Positions 6,703 to 13,612 are shown, numbered from the stretch's first letter. The stretch is 13,612 nt of DNA from CAZCZZ01 sp964503335 (GCA_964503335.1 CAZCZZ010000080.1:1-13612); one strand, 5' to 3'. The notes: generated from the sequence alone by a model not told the origin. A program made the numbers and translations.

Positions 6703-7720
6703 GTGTCGCCTGGTCCCGCGCGGTGCGATACGCCTTCAGCTGCTCCTGGACTTCGTCAAAGATGTCGGCGGGCACAACGGTGCCGCGAATCGCCGTGTAC
6801 GTGGGTTCCGTCTCGCGCAGCCACTCGGCCTCCAGGTCGGGACCAACCGCGTGGACTTGCAGCCCGCGCTTGCGCATCGCTTCCACGGCTTCGTCGCTTT
6901 CGCGCCGGCCGTCGATCTTCATAAGCCGTCCGGCCTCGCGCGCTGCGTCCCGCAGTCTGGCCTGTGTGGCGGGGGGAATGGAATCCCATGATTTCTTCGT
7001 CACCACGACCGCGCCGACGAGCGGACCCCAATTCAGCTCGATCATGTGGGGCGCCACGGAGTCGACCTGACCGGCCAATGCGATCGTCGGCGGCATCGGC
7101 ACGGCATTGATCAGCCCTGTCCGCAACCCGGGCAGAATATCCGCCGTCTCCAGCGGCACGGGGGCCATGCCGACAGAGCGATAGATGTCCGCTTCCTTCC
7201 CGCTTCCTGCCCATACAAAGAGCTTCGTCCTTCTCAGGTCATCGGGCCGGATGACGGGCTTCTCCGAGAAGAAGCGGACCCAGCCTGTATCGGACCAGCA
7301 GAGCACGACAAAGCCCTTCTCTTCCATGCGCTTCTCGAGCATCGGATAGAGCTTCTCCCCGATGTAGTCCACCTCATCCAGCGTGCGAAAAAGCATGGGC
7401 ACGTTCTGCAATCCGGCAACGGCCGGCTCAATATCCTGAAGCCCGACCACCGTAAGCATGCCCGCCTGAAGCTGGCCGAGACGCATGCGCCGCACCATGT
7501 CGGCTTCCGATCCCATCGTGCCGTCCGGATAGATTGTCAGGGAGACTCCTTCCGTCTTCCATTTCTCGCCCATGGCCTGGAGATGCTTGAAGAACGACGA
7601 GCCGCGTGGAACCAGCGTGCCGACGCGAACCTTTGTCACTCCGCTCGCAGCCGTGACATCCACCACGAGCACAAGCATTACCAACACGACGAGCCGGGCG
7701 CATATCTGGTGTGCTTTCAT
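6695..7720 (-). CDS. tatP: TRAP transporter substrate-binding protein, TatP type
   Basis: This is a periplasmic DctP-family solute receptor of about 341 residues that delivers ligand to TatQM. A Sec signal peptide (residues 1-26, ending DVTAASG) lacks a lipobox cysteine, so the protein should be soluble. Family features are KVRVGTLVPRGSSFFKHL (30-47), LQAGMLTVVG (84-93) and GLRTGLINAVPMPP (198-211). Ordinary DctP proteins have an arginine in the motif K-[IL]-R-V that clamps the ligand's carboxylate; here it reads TKLFVWAG (165-172), with F168 in its place. That fits the TPAT subclass, whose receptors were proposed to bind hydrophobic ligands. I chose the ATG at 7720 because AGGA (7726-7729) lies 5 bases ahead of it; a GTG at 7732 would add four residues and has no such site. 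It sits 8 bases after tatT and overlaps tatQM by 8. Confidence 0.93.
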   Translation of the reverse strand: MKAHQICARLVVLVMLVLVVDVTAASGVTKVRVGTLVPRGSSFFKHLQAMGEKWKTEGVSLTIYPDGTMGSEADMVRRMRLGQLQAGMLTVVGLQDIEPAVAGLQNVPMLFRTLDEVDYIGEKLYPMLEKRMEEKGFVVLCWSDTGWVRFFSEKPVIRPDDLRRTKLFVWAGSGKEADIYRSVGMAPVPLETADILPGLRTGLINAVPMPPTIALAGQVDSVAPHMIELNWGPLVGAVVVTKKSWDSIPPATQARLRDAAREAGRLMKIDGRRESDEAVEAMRKRGLQVHAVGPDLEAEWLRETEPTYTAIRGTVVPADIFDEVQEQLKAYRTARDQATHE

Positions 7721-7725
7721 GAAGG

Positions 7726-7730
7726 TCCTC
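7726..7730 (-). promoter_or_regulatory. Shine-Dalgarno site that decides the tatP start
   Basis: The minus strand reads GAGGA, overlapping the TGA stop of tatT and ending 5 bases before the ATG at 7720. The alternative GTG at 7732 has no such site, so the ATG is favoured and tatT-tatP translation looks coupled. Confidence 0.65.
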
Positions 7731-8649
7731 ACTCATTCGCCGGAAGAAAGAGGTCCGCCTTGCGCGAAAGAAGCCAGCGCGCGCGCCGCTGCATGATCAG
7801 GTTGACGAGCTGCGTGTCGGGATAAGCCGCGGCATCAATGGTGAGCGCGAGCCCCAGGAGCTCCTCGAATTCCTGCGCATTCTGGTTCTGGACGGACACC
7901 GCTTCTGCAAGGGCAACGAAGGGCGAGGCCTCCCGTCCATGCGAAAGTTCCACCGCCCGCTCGAAGAACTTCCGCGCCAGCGCTTCCCGCTCCACCTGCG
8001 GGCCGGGACGACTCATGGCGTAGGTGATGAAGAACGCGGGGATGGCGCCGCGGTCGAAGGCTTCATCCAGTTCCAGCGCGCGTGTCATCATGGCTTCCAT
8101 GCGAGGAATCTGTCCCACCATCTCCGGTTGGTCCTTCGAAAGCGCAATGGCCCCTGCCCATGCTGCAGCGGTCCAATAGAGTGCCGGCACATCCTTCTTC
8201 CGGGCAGCGCCCAAGGCCGTCGCGGGGTCCTCTTCGAACTGTCTGCTAAACCCCCGATGTTCCTCATCCAGCGCCCGCAGACCGTAGCGTTTCGCACGAA
8301 GGTAAAGCCGTGCAGCCCGATCCCGCATCGCCTCGGCTCCGGCGAGATCGTCGGACTCGATCTCGTCTGCTTCAAGCTGGACGAAGCCATACGCATAACG
8401 GGTGAAACTCATCGCCGCCGTGGTAAGCAAACCGGCGTGGCGCGGATTCTCCTCCAGCAGGCTCTCCATGAGCTTGAGACTGAAAGGCGTCGCCGCCTTC
8501 ACCAACTCAGGATCATCGTCCCGGGCGTACGTCCCCCCTCCCTGGGCGAGCGCGTCGGAGAATGCGTCGACAGCAAGACGCCGAGTCGAGCACCCCGAAC
8601 AGGCCAGTGACGAAATCAGCAAGAGAGCGAGCCACTTCACCACATGCAT
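7729..8649 (-). CDS. tatT: TRAP-associated TPR lipoprotein TatT
   Basis: The 306-residue outer component of a TPAT system is a lipoprotein built of TPR-like helical pairs. The T. pallidum homologue forms a trimer with a central pore and binds the cognate P component. The signal peptide ends in lipobox CSGC with C20. Next comes the family signature YARDDDPELVKAATPFSLKL (41-60), LLEENPRHAGLL (64-75) and FTRYAYGFVQLEADEIESDD (82-101). The rest is helical and rich in Ala, Glu and Arg, with paired helices such as RMEAMMTRALELDEAFDRGA and KFFERAVELSHGR. Length matches the family (~280-320). Of the ATGs at 8649 and 8645 only the first is in frame; there is no strong ribosome site. tatP follows directly. 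The receptor of this pair presumably docks on TatT to receive a ligand from the lipoprotein's pore; this is known for the Treponema pair and inferred here. Confidence 0.9.
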   Translation of the reverse strand: MHVVKWLALLLISSLACSGCSTRRLAVDAFSDALAQGGGTYARDDDPELVKAATPFSLKLMESLLEENPRHAGLLTTAAMSFTRYAYGFVQLEADEIESDDLAGAEAMRDRAARLYLRAKRYGLRALDEEHRGFSRQFEEDPATALGAARKKDVPALYWTAAAWAGAIALSKDQPEMVGQIPRMEAMMTRALELDEAFDRGAIPAFFITYAMSRPGPQVEREALARKFFERAVELSHGREASPFVALAEAVSVQNQNAQEFEELLGLALTIDAAAYPDTQLVNLIMQRRARWLLSRKADLFLPANE

Positions 8650-8696
8650 GCCGTGAGCTTACCTGCTACCCCGCTCGATGGCGAGTGAGGAACCGA

Positions 8697-10814
8697 TCAG
8701 GGACCTTCCACGATTCGACGCACACGATAGATGGCATTCGATGCTGGTGCGGGCATGACGAGCGTGCGAACGGATGGTTGGTCGAATGCCACGCCTTGCT
8801 CTGTCTCATTGGACCATGCTGCAACAACTTCATTCCAAGTGCCTACTGGTGACGTCGAAACGTCGAGACGGTACCGGCGACCTCCAATCGTTGGAAATCT
8901 CAGCGGGGAAACTTCCAACCATTGGAAAACGCTGGCGGCGTTCGTCGGGTCGGTGCCGGCTTCGTATTCGCCAAGGTGGCCCATGCCGTCGCCATCGCTG
9001 TCAACCTGCGGCGCAGCGCTTGTGGTCGAACCGAAATGGACCAGTTCCCACCAGTCCGCCAAAGCATCCGCGTCCTCATCCAACGGCGCGTTCTGCCGCG
9101 ACCACGCGTTACTTGTCACGTTGGAGAAGACGATGGTGCGCGCGGGGTCGAGCGCATCACGCGCAACCCCTGACTGGCCTTCGCGGAACGAGAACCAGCC
9201 GACGAGTCCGGATTCCGCGCCGGTCACGGGCGACAGCACGTCGGCCAGCTCTGCGGTACTGAGTGCGCGGTTCCAAAAGAGGAGTTCATCCACCAGCCCC
9301 TTGTAGTCCTCGTACTGGTTGATGCCCGCACCAATGGCGGCCTGCTTCTCGGCACCCCAGAACCAACCAGCCTGTCCCGCCGGATAACCGGACCAGTTCG
9401 TCCAATATGTTGTCATGTCGGTGCGCACGTTGCTGGTCTGCGACGCGACAAACTGGCCGTCGACCCACAACTCCAGCAGCGCGTCATTCGTATTCACCCA
9501 GCGGCGCACACACGACACGCGATGCCATGCGCTATCGAGCAGCGAGAACGTGTTCGTCGCGGGCCAGGCCTGAACGGCCCAATGACTTCCCGGCCCCGCA
9601 TTCACGCCGTCGCCGAAATCCCAACGCACCCGCCCTGCCCCGTAGAGCTGCAGGCTGAACGTGCCGTCCTGGAAGCTGCTGTTGTTGTGACCATCGAGCA
9701 GGAAGTTGCCGGAGAACCACCAGTCACCGCTGGAGTACGGTTGCGGGTCGCCGTCGAACCAGTTGGTGAGCTGGCTGCCATCGGGATACGGAACGGGACC
9801 GATCGGATACGTCGTGTCGGGTCGCAGCCATAGCTGCAAGGTGAACTCACCGCTGCCGAATCCGGGCGGCAGCCTCATTTGGCGTCCGTAATCGTGCGCG
9901 CCCGGCGCGTTCGCGCGAAAGATGACCGCGCCCGGGGATGGCGCAACGGAGGGCGGACGGAACGTCATGAAATTCGGACCGGCGATTCCGCCTGATCCGA
10001 CGGCGACGAAGTTCGTGATCAAGGCGCCCGTGATGCCGTTGAATTTCGCTACGCGGTTTCCGCCGAAGTCGGCGACATAGAGGTGCCCATCCGGCCCGAA
10101 CAGGATATCGACGGGAAACCCGAGACCGGTGGCGAACGTACCGAGGAATGTTGCGTTCGTCGGATCAAAGCGCTGGATCTGTCCGGTGTTTCCGCTGGAG
10201 ACGAACAGGCTGCCGTCGGGACCGAATGCGAGGCCGAACGGCTGTGAGAGGTTGTTTGTCGCAGCGAAGCGGAGGAAGGCACCGTTCGTGCCGCTGTAAA
10301 CATATACGCGGTCGGAGTAGCGGCCCGTGATGTAGATGTCGCCGTCGGGACCGAAGACAAAATCGGACGGACCATCGAGTCCGCCGCTGGCATTCGTGAC
10401 GAACGTATCGATAAACGCCCCTGTGATCCCGTTGAAGCGAAGGACGCGGTCATTGACCTGGCTGTTGACGTAGAGATTTCCGTCGCGCCCGAACGCCATG
10501 CCGACGGGATAGTCCAGTCCGCCACTTCCCGCGACCACAAATTCATCCACGAATTCCCCGGTGTAGCCGTTGAAGCGCACGATGCGGTCGTTGTCGGAAC
10601 TGGTGACGTACAGGTGATTGTCCGGCCCGAAGAGCACGCCGTGCGGCACGCTGAGCGATCCTTCCCCGTTGGTTACAACGAGGTCGATGAATGAGCCATT
10701 CGTCGCGTCGTAGCGGTAGACGAGGCTCTGTGAGAAACTGCAGACCAGCAGCTCGCCCCGCGCCGGGGCGGCAAGCAGGAACGAACACAGCATGAGTTTG
10801 CGCAGCCCGGGCAT
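8697..10814 (-). CDS. Secreted NHL-type beta-propeller / LamG protein with calcium-binding hinge
   Basis: The 705-residue secreted protein has signal peptide MPGLRKLMLCSFLLAAPARG (1-20). Residues 21-290 form a propeller of about six blades with a 43-45 residue period, each carrying a core such as GVLFGPDNHLYV (59-70), GMAFGRDGNLYV (105-116), GLAFGPDGSLFV (194-205) and DILFGPDGHLYV (236-247), typical of NHL/SMP-30-like repeats. Residues ~295-545 resemble a LamG/concanavalin-like sandwich (FTLQLWLRPD, WHRVSCVRRW, LLELWVDGQFVA, LVDELLFWNRALSTAEL). An acidic hinge follows: DEDADALADWWELVHFG (579-595) and DSDGDGMGHLGEYEAGTDP (605-623), a calcium-binding motif. A final beta domain ends in YRVRRIVEGP. 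No PEP-CTERM or other sorting signal is visible. No catalytic residues were recognised; carbohydrate or surface binding is inferred. It lies 27 bases after the VOC gene and 47 before tatT on the same strand. Confidence 0.88.
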   Translation of the reverse strand: MPGLRKLMLCSFLLAAPARGELLVCSFSQSLVYRYDATNGSFIDLVVTNGEGSLSVPHGVLFGPDNHLYVTSSDNDRIVRFNGYTGEFVDEFVVAGSGGLDYPVGMAFGRDGNLYVNSQVNDRVLRFNGITGAFIDTFVTNASGGLDGPSDFVFGPDGDIYITGRYSDRVYVYSGTNGAFLRFAATNNLSQPFGLAFGPDGSLFVSSGNTGQIQRFDPTNATFLGTFATGLGFPVDILFGPDGHLYVADFGGNRVAKFNGITGALITNFVAVGSGGIAGPNFMTFRPPSVAPSPGAVIFRANAPGAHDYGRQMRLPPGFGSGEFTLQLWLRPDTTYPIGPVPYPDGSQLTNWFDGDPQPYSSGDWWFSGNFLLDGHNNSSFQDGTFSLQLYGAGRVRWDFGDGVNAGPGSHWAVQAWPATNTFSLLDSAWHRVSCVRRWVNTNDALLELWVDGQFVASQTSNVRTDMTTYWTNWSGYPAGQAGWFWGAEKQAAIGAGINQYEDYKGLVDELLFWNRALSTAELADVLSPVTGAESGLVGWFSFREGQSGVARDALDPARTIVFSNVTSNAWSRQNAPLDEDADALADWWELVHFGSTTSAAPQVDSDGDGMGHLGEYEAGTDPTNAASVFQWLEVSPLRFPTIGGRRYRLDVSTSPVGTWNEVVAAWSNETEQGVAFDQPSVRTLVMPAPASNAIYRVRRIVEGP

Positions 10815-10841
10815 GGCGTGAGCATACCCGTCAGCGATGGA

Positions 10842-11240
10842 TCACGTAAGGTCCATATGCGGGTTCCATGCGACCTCCCAAAGGTGTCCGTCGAAATCGG
10901 CAAAGTACCCTGAGTATCCGCCCCACTCTGCTTCCTTCGCGGGCTTCACGATGCGCGCGCCGGCTAGCGCGGCCTGCGTCAACAAGGCATCGACTTCGGC
11001 ACGCGAGGCGACGTTGTGCGCAAGTGTGATTCCGCGAAAGCCGCTCCCCTCAGAAGGCACCGTGGCGTCTTTGGCCAGGTCCGCCCGCGGATAGAGCGAC
11101 AGCCACGCGCCATCGAGCTGGAAGAACGTCACGCCCGGGAAGTCGCCATGAACCGGCAGGCCGAGACCATCACGGTAGAACTGCGTTGAGCGAACAAGGT
11201 CCGATACGCCCAGCGTGACGAGGCTGATTTTTGGTTTCAT
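10842..11240 (-). CDS. VOC superfamily (glyoxalase/bleomycin-resistance fold) protein
   Basis: The 132-residue cytoplasmic protein shows the paired beta-alpha-beta-beta-beta modules of the vicinal oxygen chelate superfamily: SLVTLGVSDLVRSTQFYRDG (6-25), then FFQLDGAWLSLYPR (39-52), then RGITLAHNV (69-77) with GARIVKPAKEAEWGGYSGYF (94-113), and the closing DFDGHLWEVAWNP (115-127), where E122 matches the usual metal-ligand glutamate. Members include glyoxalases, dioxygenases and fosfomycin/bleomycin resistance proteins; nothing here identifies the substrate. GGAG (complement of 11251-11254) lies 10 bases before the ATG. The ATG overlaps the TGA of the preceding GNAT gene by ATGA (11237-11240), so the two are coupled and may act on related small molecules. 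Confidence 0.9.
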   Translation of the reverse strand: MKPKISLVTLGVSDLVRSTQFYRDGLGLPVHGDFPGVTFFQLDGAWLSLYPRADLAKDATVPSEGSGFRGITLAHNVASRAEVDALLTQAALAGARIVKPAKEAEWGGYSGYFADFDGHLWEVAWNPHMDLT

Positions 11241-11722
11241 GATGCGTGTTCTCCAAGCTTCAACTCCATGTAGATCACACCGGGCAGGGGATTCGGATAG
11301 TACGGATCTGTTTCCCGGAAGCCCATGGACCTGTAGAGACCGATCGCGGTGTCCATGGACGGAAGTGTGTCGAGGACGATGCGTCGATAGCCCAGCGTCT
11401 CGGCCATCCTGATCGCGCTCTCCGCGAGGAGGCGTCCGATTCCGGCGCCGCGATGGGCTGGCCGGATGTATAGACGCTTCATTTCGCAGGTGGAATCCGA
11501 CACGCGTCGAATTCCGATACAGCCGATGTCGTGCGAATCAAGCGAGGCGAGGAACAGCGACCCGCCGGGCGGGCCGTACATCGTGGAAAGGTTCGCCAGT
11601 TCCACCGCAACGTCCTGGAAACAGAGATCGACGCCAAGTTCCCTGGAGTATTCAGCAATCAGCGCGCGCGCTTTCACGAAGTCGTCAGCCGTCAATGCGG
11701 CCTGTATCCGGGGAGTCGGCAT
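11237..11722 (-). CDS. GNAT family N-acetyltransferase
   Basis: The 161-residue cytoplasmic protein of the GCN5-related acetyltransferase fold transfers acetyl from acetyl-CoA to an unknown amine. The acetyl-CoA pyrophosphate loop is RGAGIG (91-96), inside the strand-helix block CEMKRLYIRPAHRGAGIGRL (79-98). Also typical are LDTLPSMDTAIGLYRSMGF (117-135) and the ending YYPNPLPGVIYMEL (141-154). This layout, with FQDVAVELANL near residue 35-45, matches a common subgroup of stand-alone GNATs of unknown substrate. The gene overlaps the VOC gene by 4 bases and follows the PEP-CTERM gene by 61 bases. The ATG at 11722 has a GGA a few bases upstream. Confidence 0.93.
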   Translation of the reverse strand: MPTPRIQAALTADDFVKARALIAEYSRELGVDLCFQDVAVELANLSTMYGPPGGSLFLASLDSHDIGCIGIRRVSDSTCEMKRLYIRPAHRGAGIGRLLAESAIRMAETLGYRRIVLDTLPSMDTAIGLYRSMGFRETDPYYPNPLPGVIYMELKLGEHAS

Positions 11723-11783
11723 GGAGATCCAGAAACCGGATCGTACAGCACGATGTTCCGGTGTGACAACAGGCAGGACGTGG

Positions 11784-12629
11784 TCAGCGCACGGGGCCGG
11801 AGACCGAATGATTCATCGCTTTGTTGATGCGACGCATGCGCGCAAGAAAGACACCGCAAATTGAAACGAGGACGAGTGATGACGGTTCCGGGACTGAACC
11901 GCCTGACTCCGGGGGCGGACCGGAGCCCGAGTAGTCATACGTGACGCGGACCATGCCGGTGACACTCAGTGGATCGATCTGCTGCTGCGCCCCACCCAGT
12001 GAACCGAGGCTGACATACTGATCGGCCGTGACGGTGATGTCATAGGTGGATGATCCGATGAAGCCCATGTTACCCGCGCCCCAGAAGAAGCTGCCGACCA
12101 TGCCGAATCCGGAATTGTTCACCGTCCCGCCGGTGACCTGCCCGAAGTCTGCACCCTGTGAGCTGAAACTGGATGTGCCGCCCACCTCACCATCACCATC
12201 GTTGGCGGCCAGGGACAGGGAAGCGGATGTCGCGGCGATTACGGCGCTGCCGCCACTCAGGATGGGCTGAAATGTACTGGTGAACAACACGACATCGGAC
12301 GAGCCCAGCGAACCTCGCGAACCGAATGAAACTGAACTGGAGGCTGGCGATGCACTGTCGTTGTCCACCCGCAGTTCGCCGCCAATCGAGGTCATAAAGA
12401 GGTCGACGCGGATTGAATTGAGCGTACCCCACGAGTTGTCCCATTGGATGAAGGTCAAATCAGTCGAGTAGTTCGGAATCCCGTTGAATGTTTCGTCTAG
12501 AATCAGAACCGCAGCCATGGAACTCGTTACCGCACAAATTGTTGCAGCGATGATGGCAGGAAGCCGGAGAGAGCGCTTAAGCCCCCAAGCGCTCTTACTT
12601 TCTAGAATACTGTTTGAATTCGCACCCAT
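11784..12629 (-). CDS. PEP-CTERM sorting domain protein
   Basis: The 281-residue secreted protein is destined for exosortase processing. A longish n-region (1-23, with K18 and R19) leads to a Sec signal peptide (LPAIIAATICAVTSSMAA, 23-40). The middle (41-240) is a low-complexity, Ser/Gly-rich beta domain that loosely resembles the choice-of-anchor E type: it has WGTLNSIRVDL early and ends MVRVTYDYSG. The sorting signal is VPEP (246-249), hydrophobic SSLVLVSICGVFLA, then RMRR (264-267). Unusually, 14 more residues follow the arginines, whereas the tail normally ends there. PEP-CTERM proteins are tied to exosortase and to exopolysaccharide matrix or cell surface in Gram-negative bacteria. No exosortase gene lies in the window. 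The start codon has only a weak GGA ahead, and a 9-base inverted repeat lies in codons 12-20. Confidence 0.9.
   Translation of the reverse strand: MGANSNSILESKSAWGLKRSLRLPAIIAATICAVTSSMAAVLILDETFNGIPNYSTDLTFIQWDNSWGTLNSIRVDLFMTSIGGELRVDNDSASPASSSVSFGSRGSLGSSDVVLFTSTFQPILSGGSAVIAATSASLSLAANDGDGEVGGTSSFSSQGADFGQVTGGTVNNSGFGMVGSFFWGAGNMGFIGSSTYDITVTADQYVSLGSLGGAQQQIDPLSVTGMVRVTYDYSGSGPPPESGGSVPEPSSLVLVSICGVFLARMRRINKAMNHSVSGPVR
12570..12595. repeat. Perfect 9-bp inverted repeat within the 5' end of the PEP-CTERM gene
   Basis: AGAGCGCTT (12570-12578) and AAGCGCTCT (12587-12595) are exact reverse complements separated by 8 bases. In the mRNA this would be a stable hairpin about 35 bases downstream of the ATG. 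It may affect early translation or be a protein-binding palindrome; either role is inference. Confidence 0.5.
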
Positions 12630-12899
12630 AACCGAAATCCACTGAGCCCTTTTTGGTTACAAGAACCGCAAATAGCAGTCAATCAAAAGAGAGAATAATC
12701 TACTGCAACCCAATGCAAACAAGAATCATACGCTACTCTAACGTAATGGATTCCCCTAGCGGACGTTTCTCATCCTCTCGAATGCGACGACTGTTCAAAC
12801 TTGTCACCACATCGAGTAGAAGCGATGGACGACGGCGGATGAGCAGGGCGCAGGCCAATTCGATGGACGATCGCTAAATGGGCTTGAGATTCAAGACGC
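12630..12899. other. Intergenic region upstream of the PEP-CTERM gene
   Basis: These 270 bases carry no gene I can support. The part near 12660-12720 is AT-rich (23 of 60 bases G or C in 12661-12720), so it likely contains the PEP-CTERM gene's promoter, though no clear -35/-10 pair was found. CGATGGACGA occurs twice (12823-12832 and 12861-12870), 38 bases apart. A 74-codon plus-strand reading (12653-12877, TTG start) has no recognisable protein character. Confidence 0.4.
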
Positions 12900-13577
12900 T
12901 CACTTCAGGACGGCAGTTGAATCGGATGAAGCGGACGATTCCGACGCCGCGTGTGATGAGCAATTGACATGCCCGACCGAGCACTGACTCAGCCGGGCTC
13001 TTGCGACTCCGAGACTCGATACAACCATACCGACAGCCCCGGTCATGAGGAATAGACCGAACGAAAGTCGCCAGTCCGAAAACATTTGCACAATGTCAGA
13101 TCGAAATACAGTCGTCACCAAGCTGCTAAGCACAGTCACCACCAATGCGCACACGCCCAGAATCGCGCTATGGTGCTTGAATATAATAATGGTCAAGCCT
13201 AATCCACCCACCATAAACATCAACATCGTAATCATATCAGGCACAGAGGAGACATGAAGGTACAGGGATTCTCGCCACGAGAAGAATGAGAGACGCATCG
13301 GAATCCATGGCAAGAACGCGACATATGCCGTACACAGCCCCCACTCAGCATTGTTCAAACCAGATTCGACAGGTTCCCTGATACGCAACACGGCAAAGAA
13401 TGCAATAAGTATGTAGAGCATAGCCGCAGCGGCCATAGTGACGCTGAAGCCGGCCAAATAGAAACCATAACCGGGCCTATAGATCGATGCGCCTGAACTC
13501 GCGCTTGTTTTCTGAGCCGTAATTGAATCCTTCACGTAGTTTGCTCGAAGCGAAGACTGTGTAAGCTCCCCCGTCAA
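12900..13577 (-). CDS. Hypothetical five-helix membrane protein
   Basis: I do not recognise this 225-residue protein. Hydrophobic segments at about 38-64, 78-97, 114-133, 138-158 and 171-193 suggest five membrane helices. The N-terminal ~36 residues are polar and the last ~32 are Ser-rich (SSHAASESSASSDS), so both ends are soluble. Between helices 2 and 3 lies WRESLYLHVSSVPD; K134, H135 and H136 are the only charged cluster near a helix end. There are no obvious catalytic motifs and no exosortase signature, although it lies upstream of a PEP-CTERM gene. The start is uncertain: TTG at 13577 is the first possible codon after an in-frame stop (13587-13589), GTG at 13535 is an alternative 14 codons in, and neither has a strong ribosome site. 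Its coding sequence is less GC-rich than most genes here (26 of 60 bases in 13201-13260). Confidence 0.6.
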   Translation of the reverse strand: MTGELTQSSLRANYVKDSITAQKTSASSGASIYRPGYGFYLAGFSVTMAAAAMLYILIAFFAVLRIREPVESGLNNAEWGLCTAYVAFLPWIPMRLSFFSWRESLYLHVSSVPDMITMLMFMVGGLGLTIIIFKHHSAILGVCALVVTVLSSLVTTVFRSDIVQMFSDWRLSFGLFLMTGAVGMVVSSLGVARARLSQCSVGHVNCSSHAASESSASSDSTAVLK

Positions 13578-13612
13578 GGGGACAGGTTATTCGTAGAGGA
13601 TTCTGCCGTTAC

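Noticed and set aside
5908..6924. Plus-strand open reading of 338 codons opposite tatQM and tatP
   Set aside because: The minus strand encodes clear TRAP permease and receptor proteins here; the opposite frame is low-complexity and charged.
8662..8690. Possible degenerate second copy of the 715-776 element (ACCCCGCTCGATGGCGAG)
   Set aside because: Only one short, imperfect hairpin is shared; the outer arms and the other hairpin are absent.
12823..12870. Ten-base direct repeat CGATGGACGA with 38-base spacing
   Set aside because: There are only two short copies with no target-site or array structure, so chance is a sufficient explanation.
12653..12877. 74-codon plus-strand reading between the PEP-CTERM and membrane protein genes
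   Set aside because: It starts with TTG, lacks a ribosome site and has no family resemblance; composition fits non-coding DNA.

Overview
The window reads as a piece of a GC-rich bacterial chromosome, most likely from the PVC group (Verrucomicrobiota / Kiritimatiellota / Lentisphaerota). Three things point that way: a PEP-CTERM anchored secreted protein, a large secreted propeller/LamG protein with the acidic calcium-binding hinge (DxDGDG...EYEAGTDP) common in those phyla, and a DUF2851 protein. This placement is an inference from gene content. No rRNA, tRNA, CRISPR array or insertion sequence was seen.

Left part (1-2235, minus strand): the N-terminal 209 residues of phosphoserine aminotransferase SerC, cut by the window edge, then a 142-base gap, then a DUF2851 gene. 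The gap holds a compact palindromic element (715-776) that folds as an outer stem enclosing two hairpins and supplies the DUF2851 stop codon. It looks like a REP-type interspersed repeat.

Plus-strand operon (2329-4861): a small double zinc-ribbon protein, a lipase-maturation-factor family membrane protein overlapping it by 44 bases, and a lipoprotein with the acetolactate decarboxylase fold that has lost all three zinc-binding histidines. It diverges from the DUF2851 gene and converges on the transporter operon.

Minus-strand block (4876-12629), read from right to left: a PEP-CTERM protein, a GNAT acetyltransferase overlapping a VOC/glyoxalase-fold protein by 4 bases, the large secreted NHL-propeller/LamG protein, then tatT-tatP-tatQM. 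The last three genes form a complete TRAP transporter of the TPAT type (TPR-protein-associated TRAP transporter), best known from Treponema pallidum. TatT is a trimeric TPR lipoprotein, TatP the periplasmic binding protein, and TatQM a fused membrane permease. TatP lacks the carboxylate-binding arginine of ordinary TRAP binding proteins, which suggests a ligand other than a simple organic acid.

Right end (12630-13612): a less GC-rich stretch with a 270-base intergenic region and an unrecognised five-helix membrane protein with an uncertain non-ATG start. The bases at its 5' end resemble a widespread 'GGGGACAGGTTATT' repeat motif.

The best leads are the TPAT operon outside spirochaetes, the metal-site-less acetolactate decarboxylase lipoprotein beside a lipase maturation factor, and the palindromic element at 715-776.
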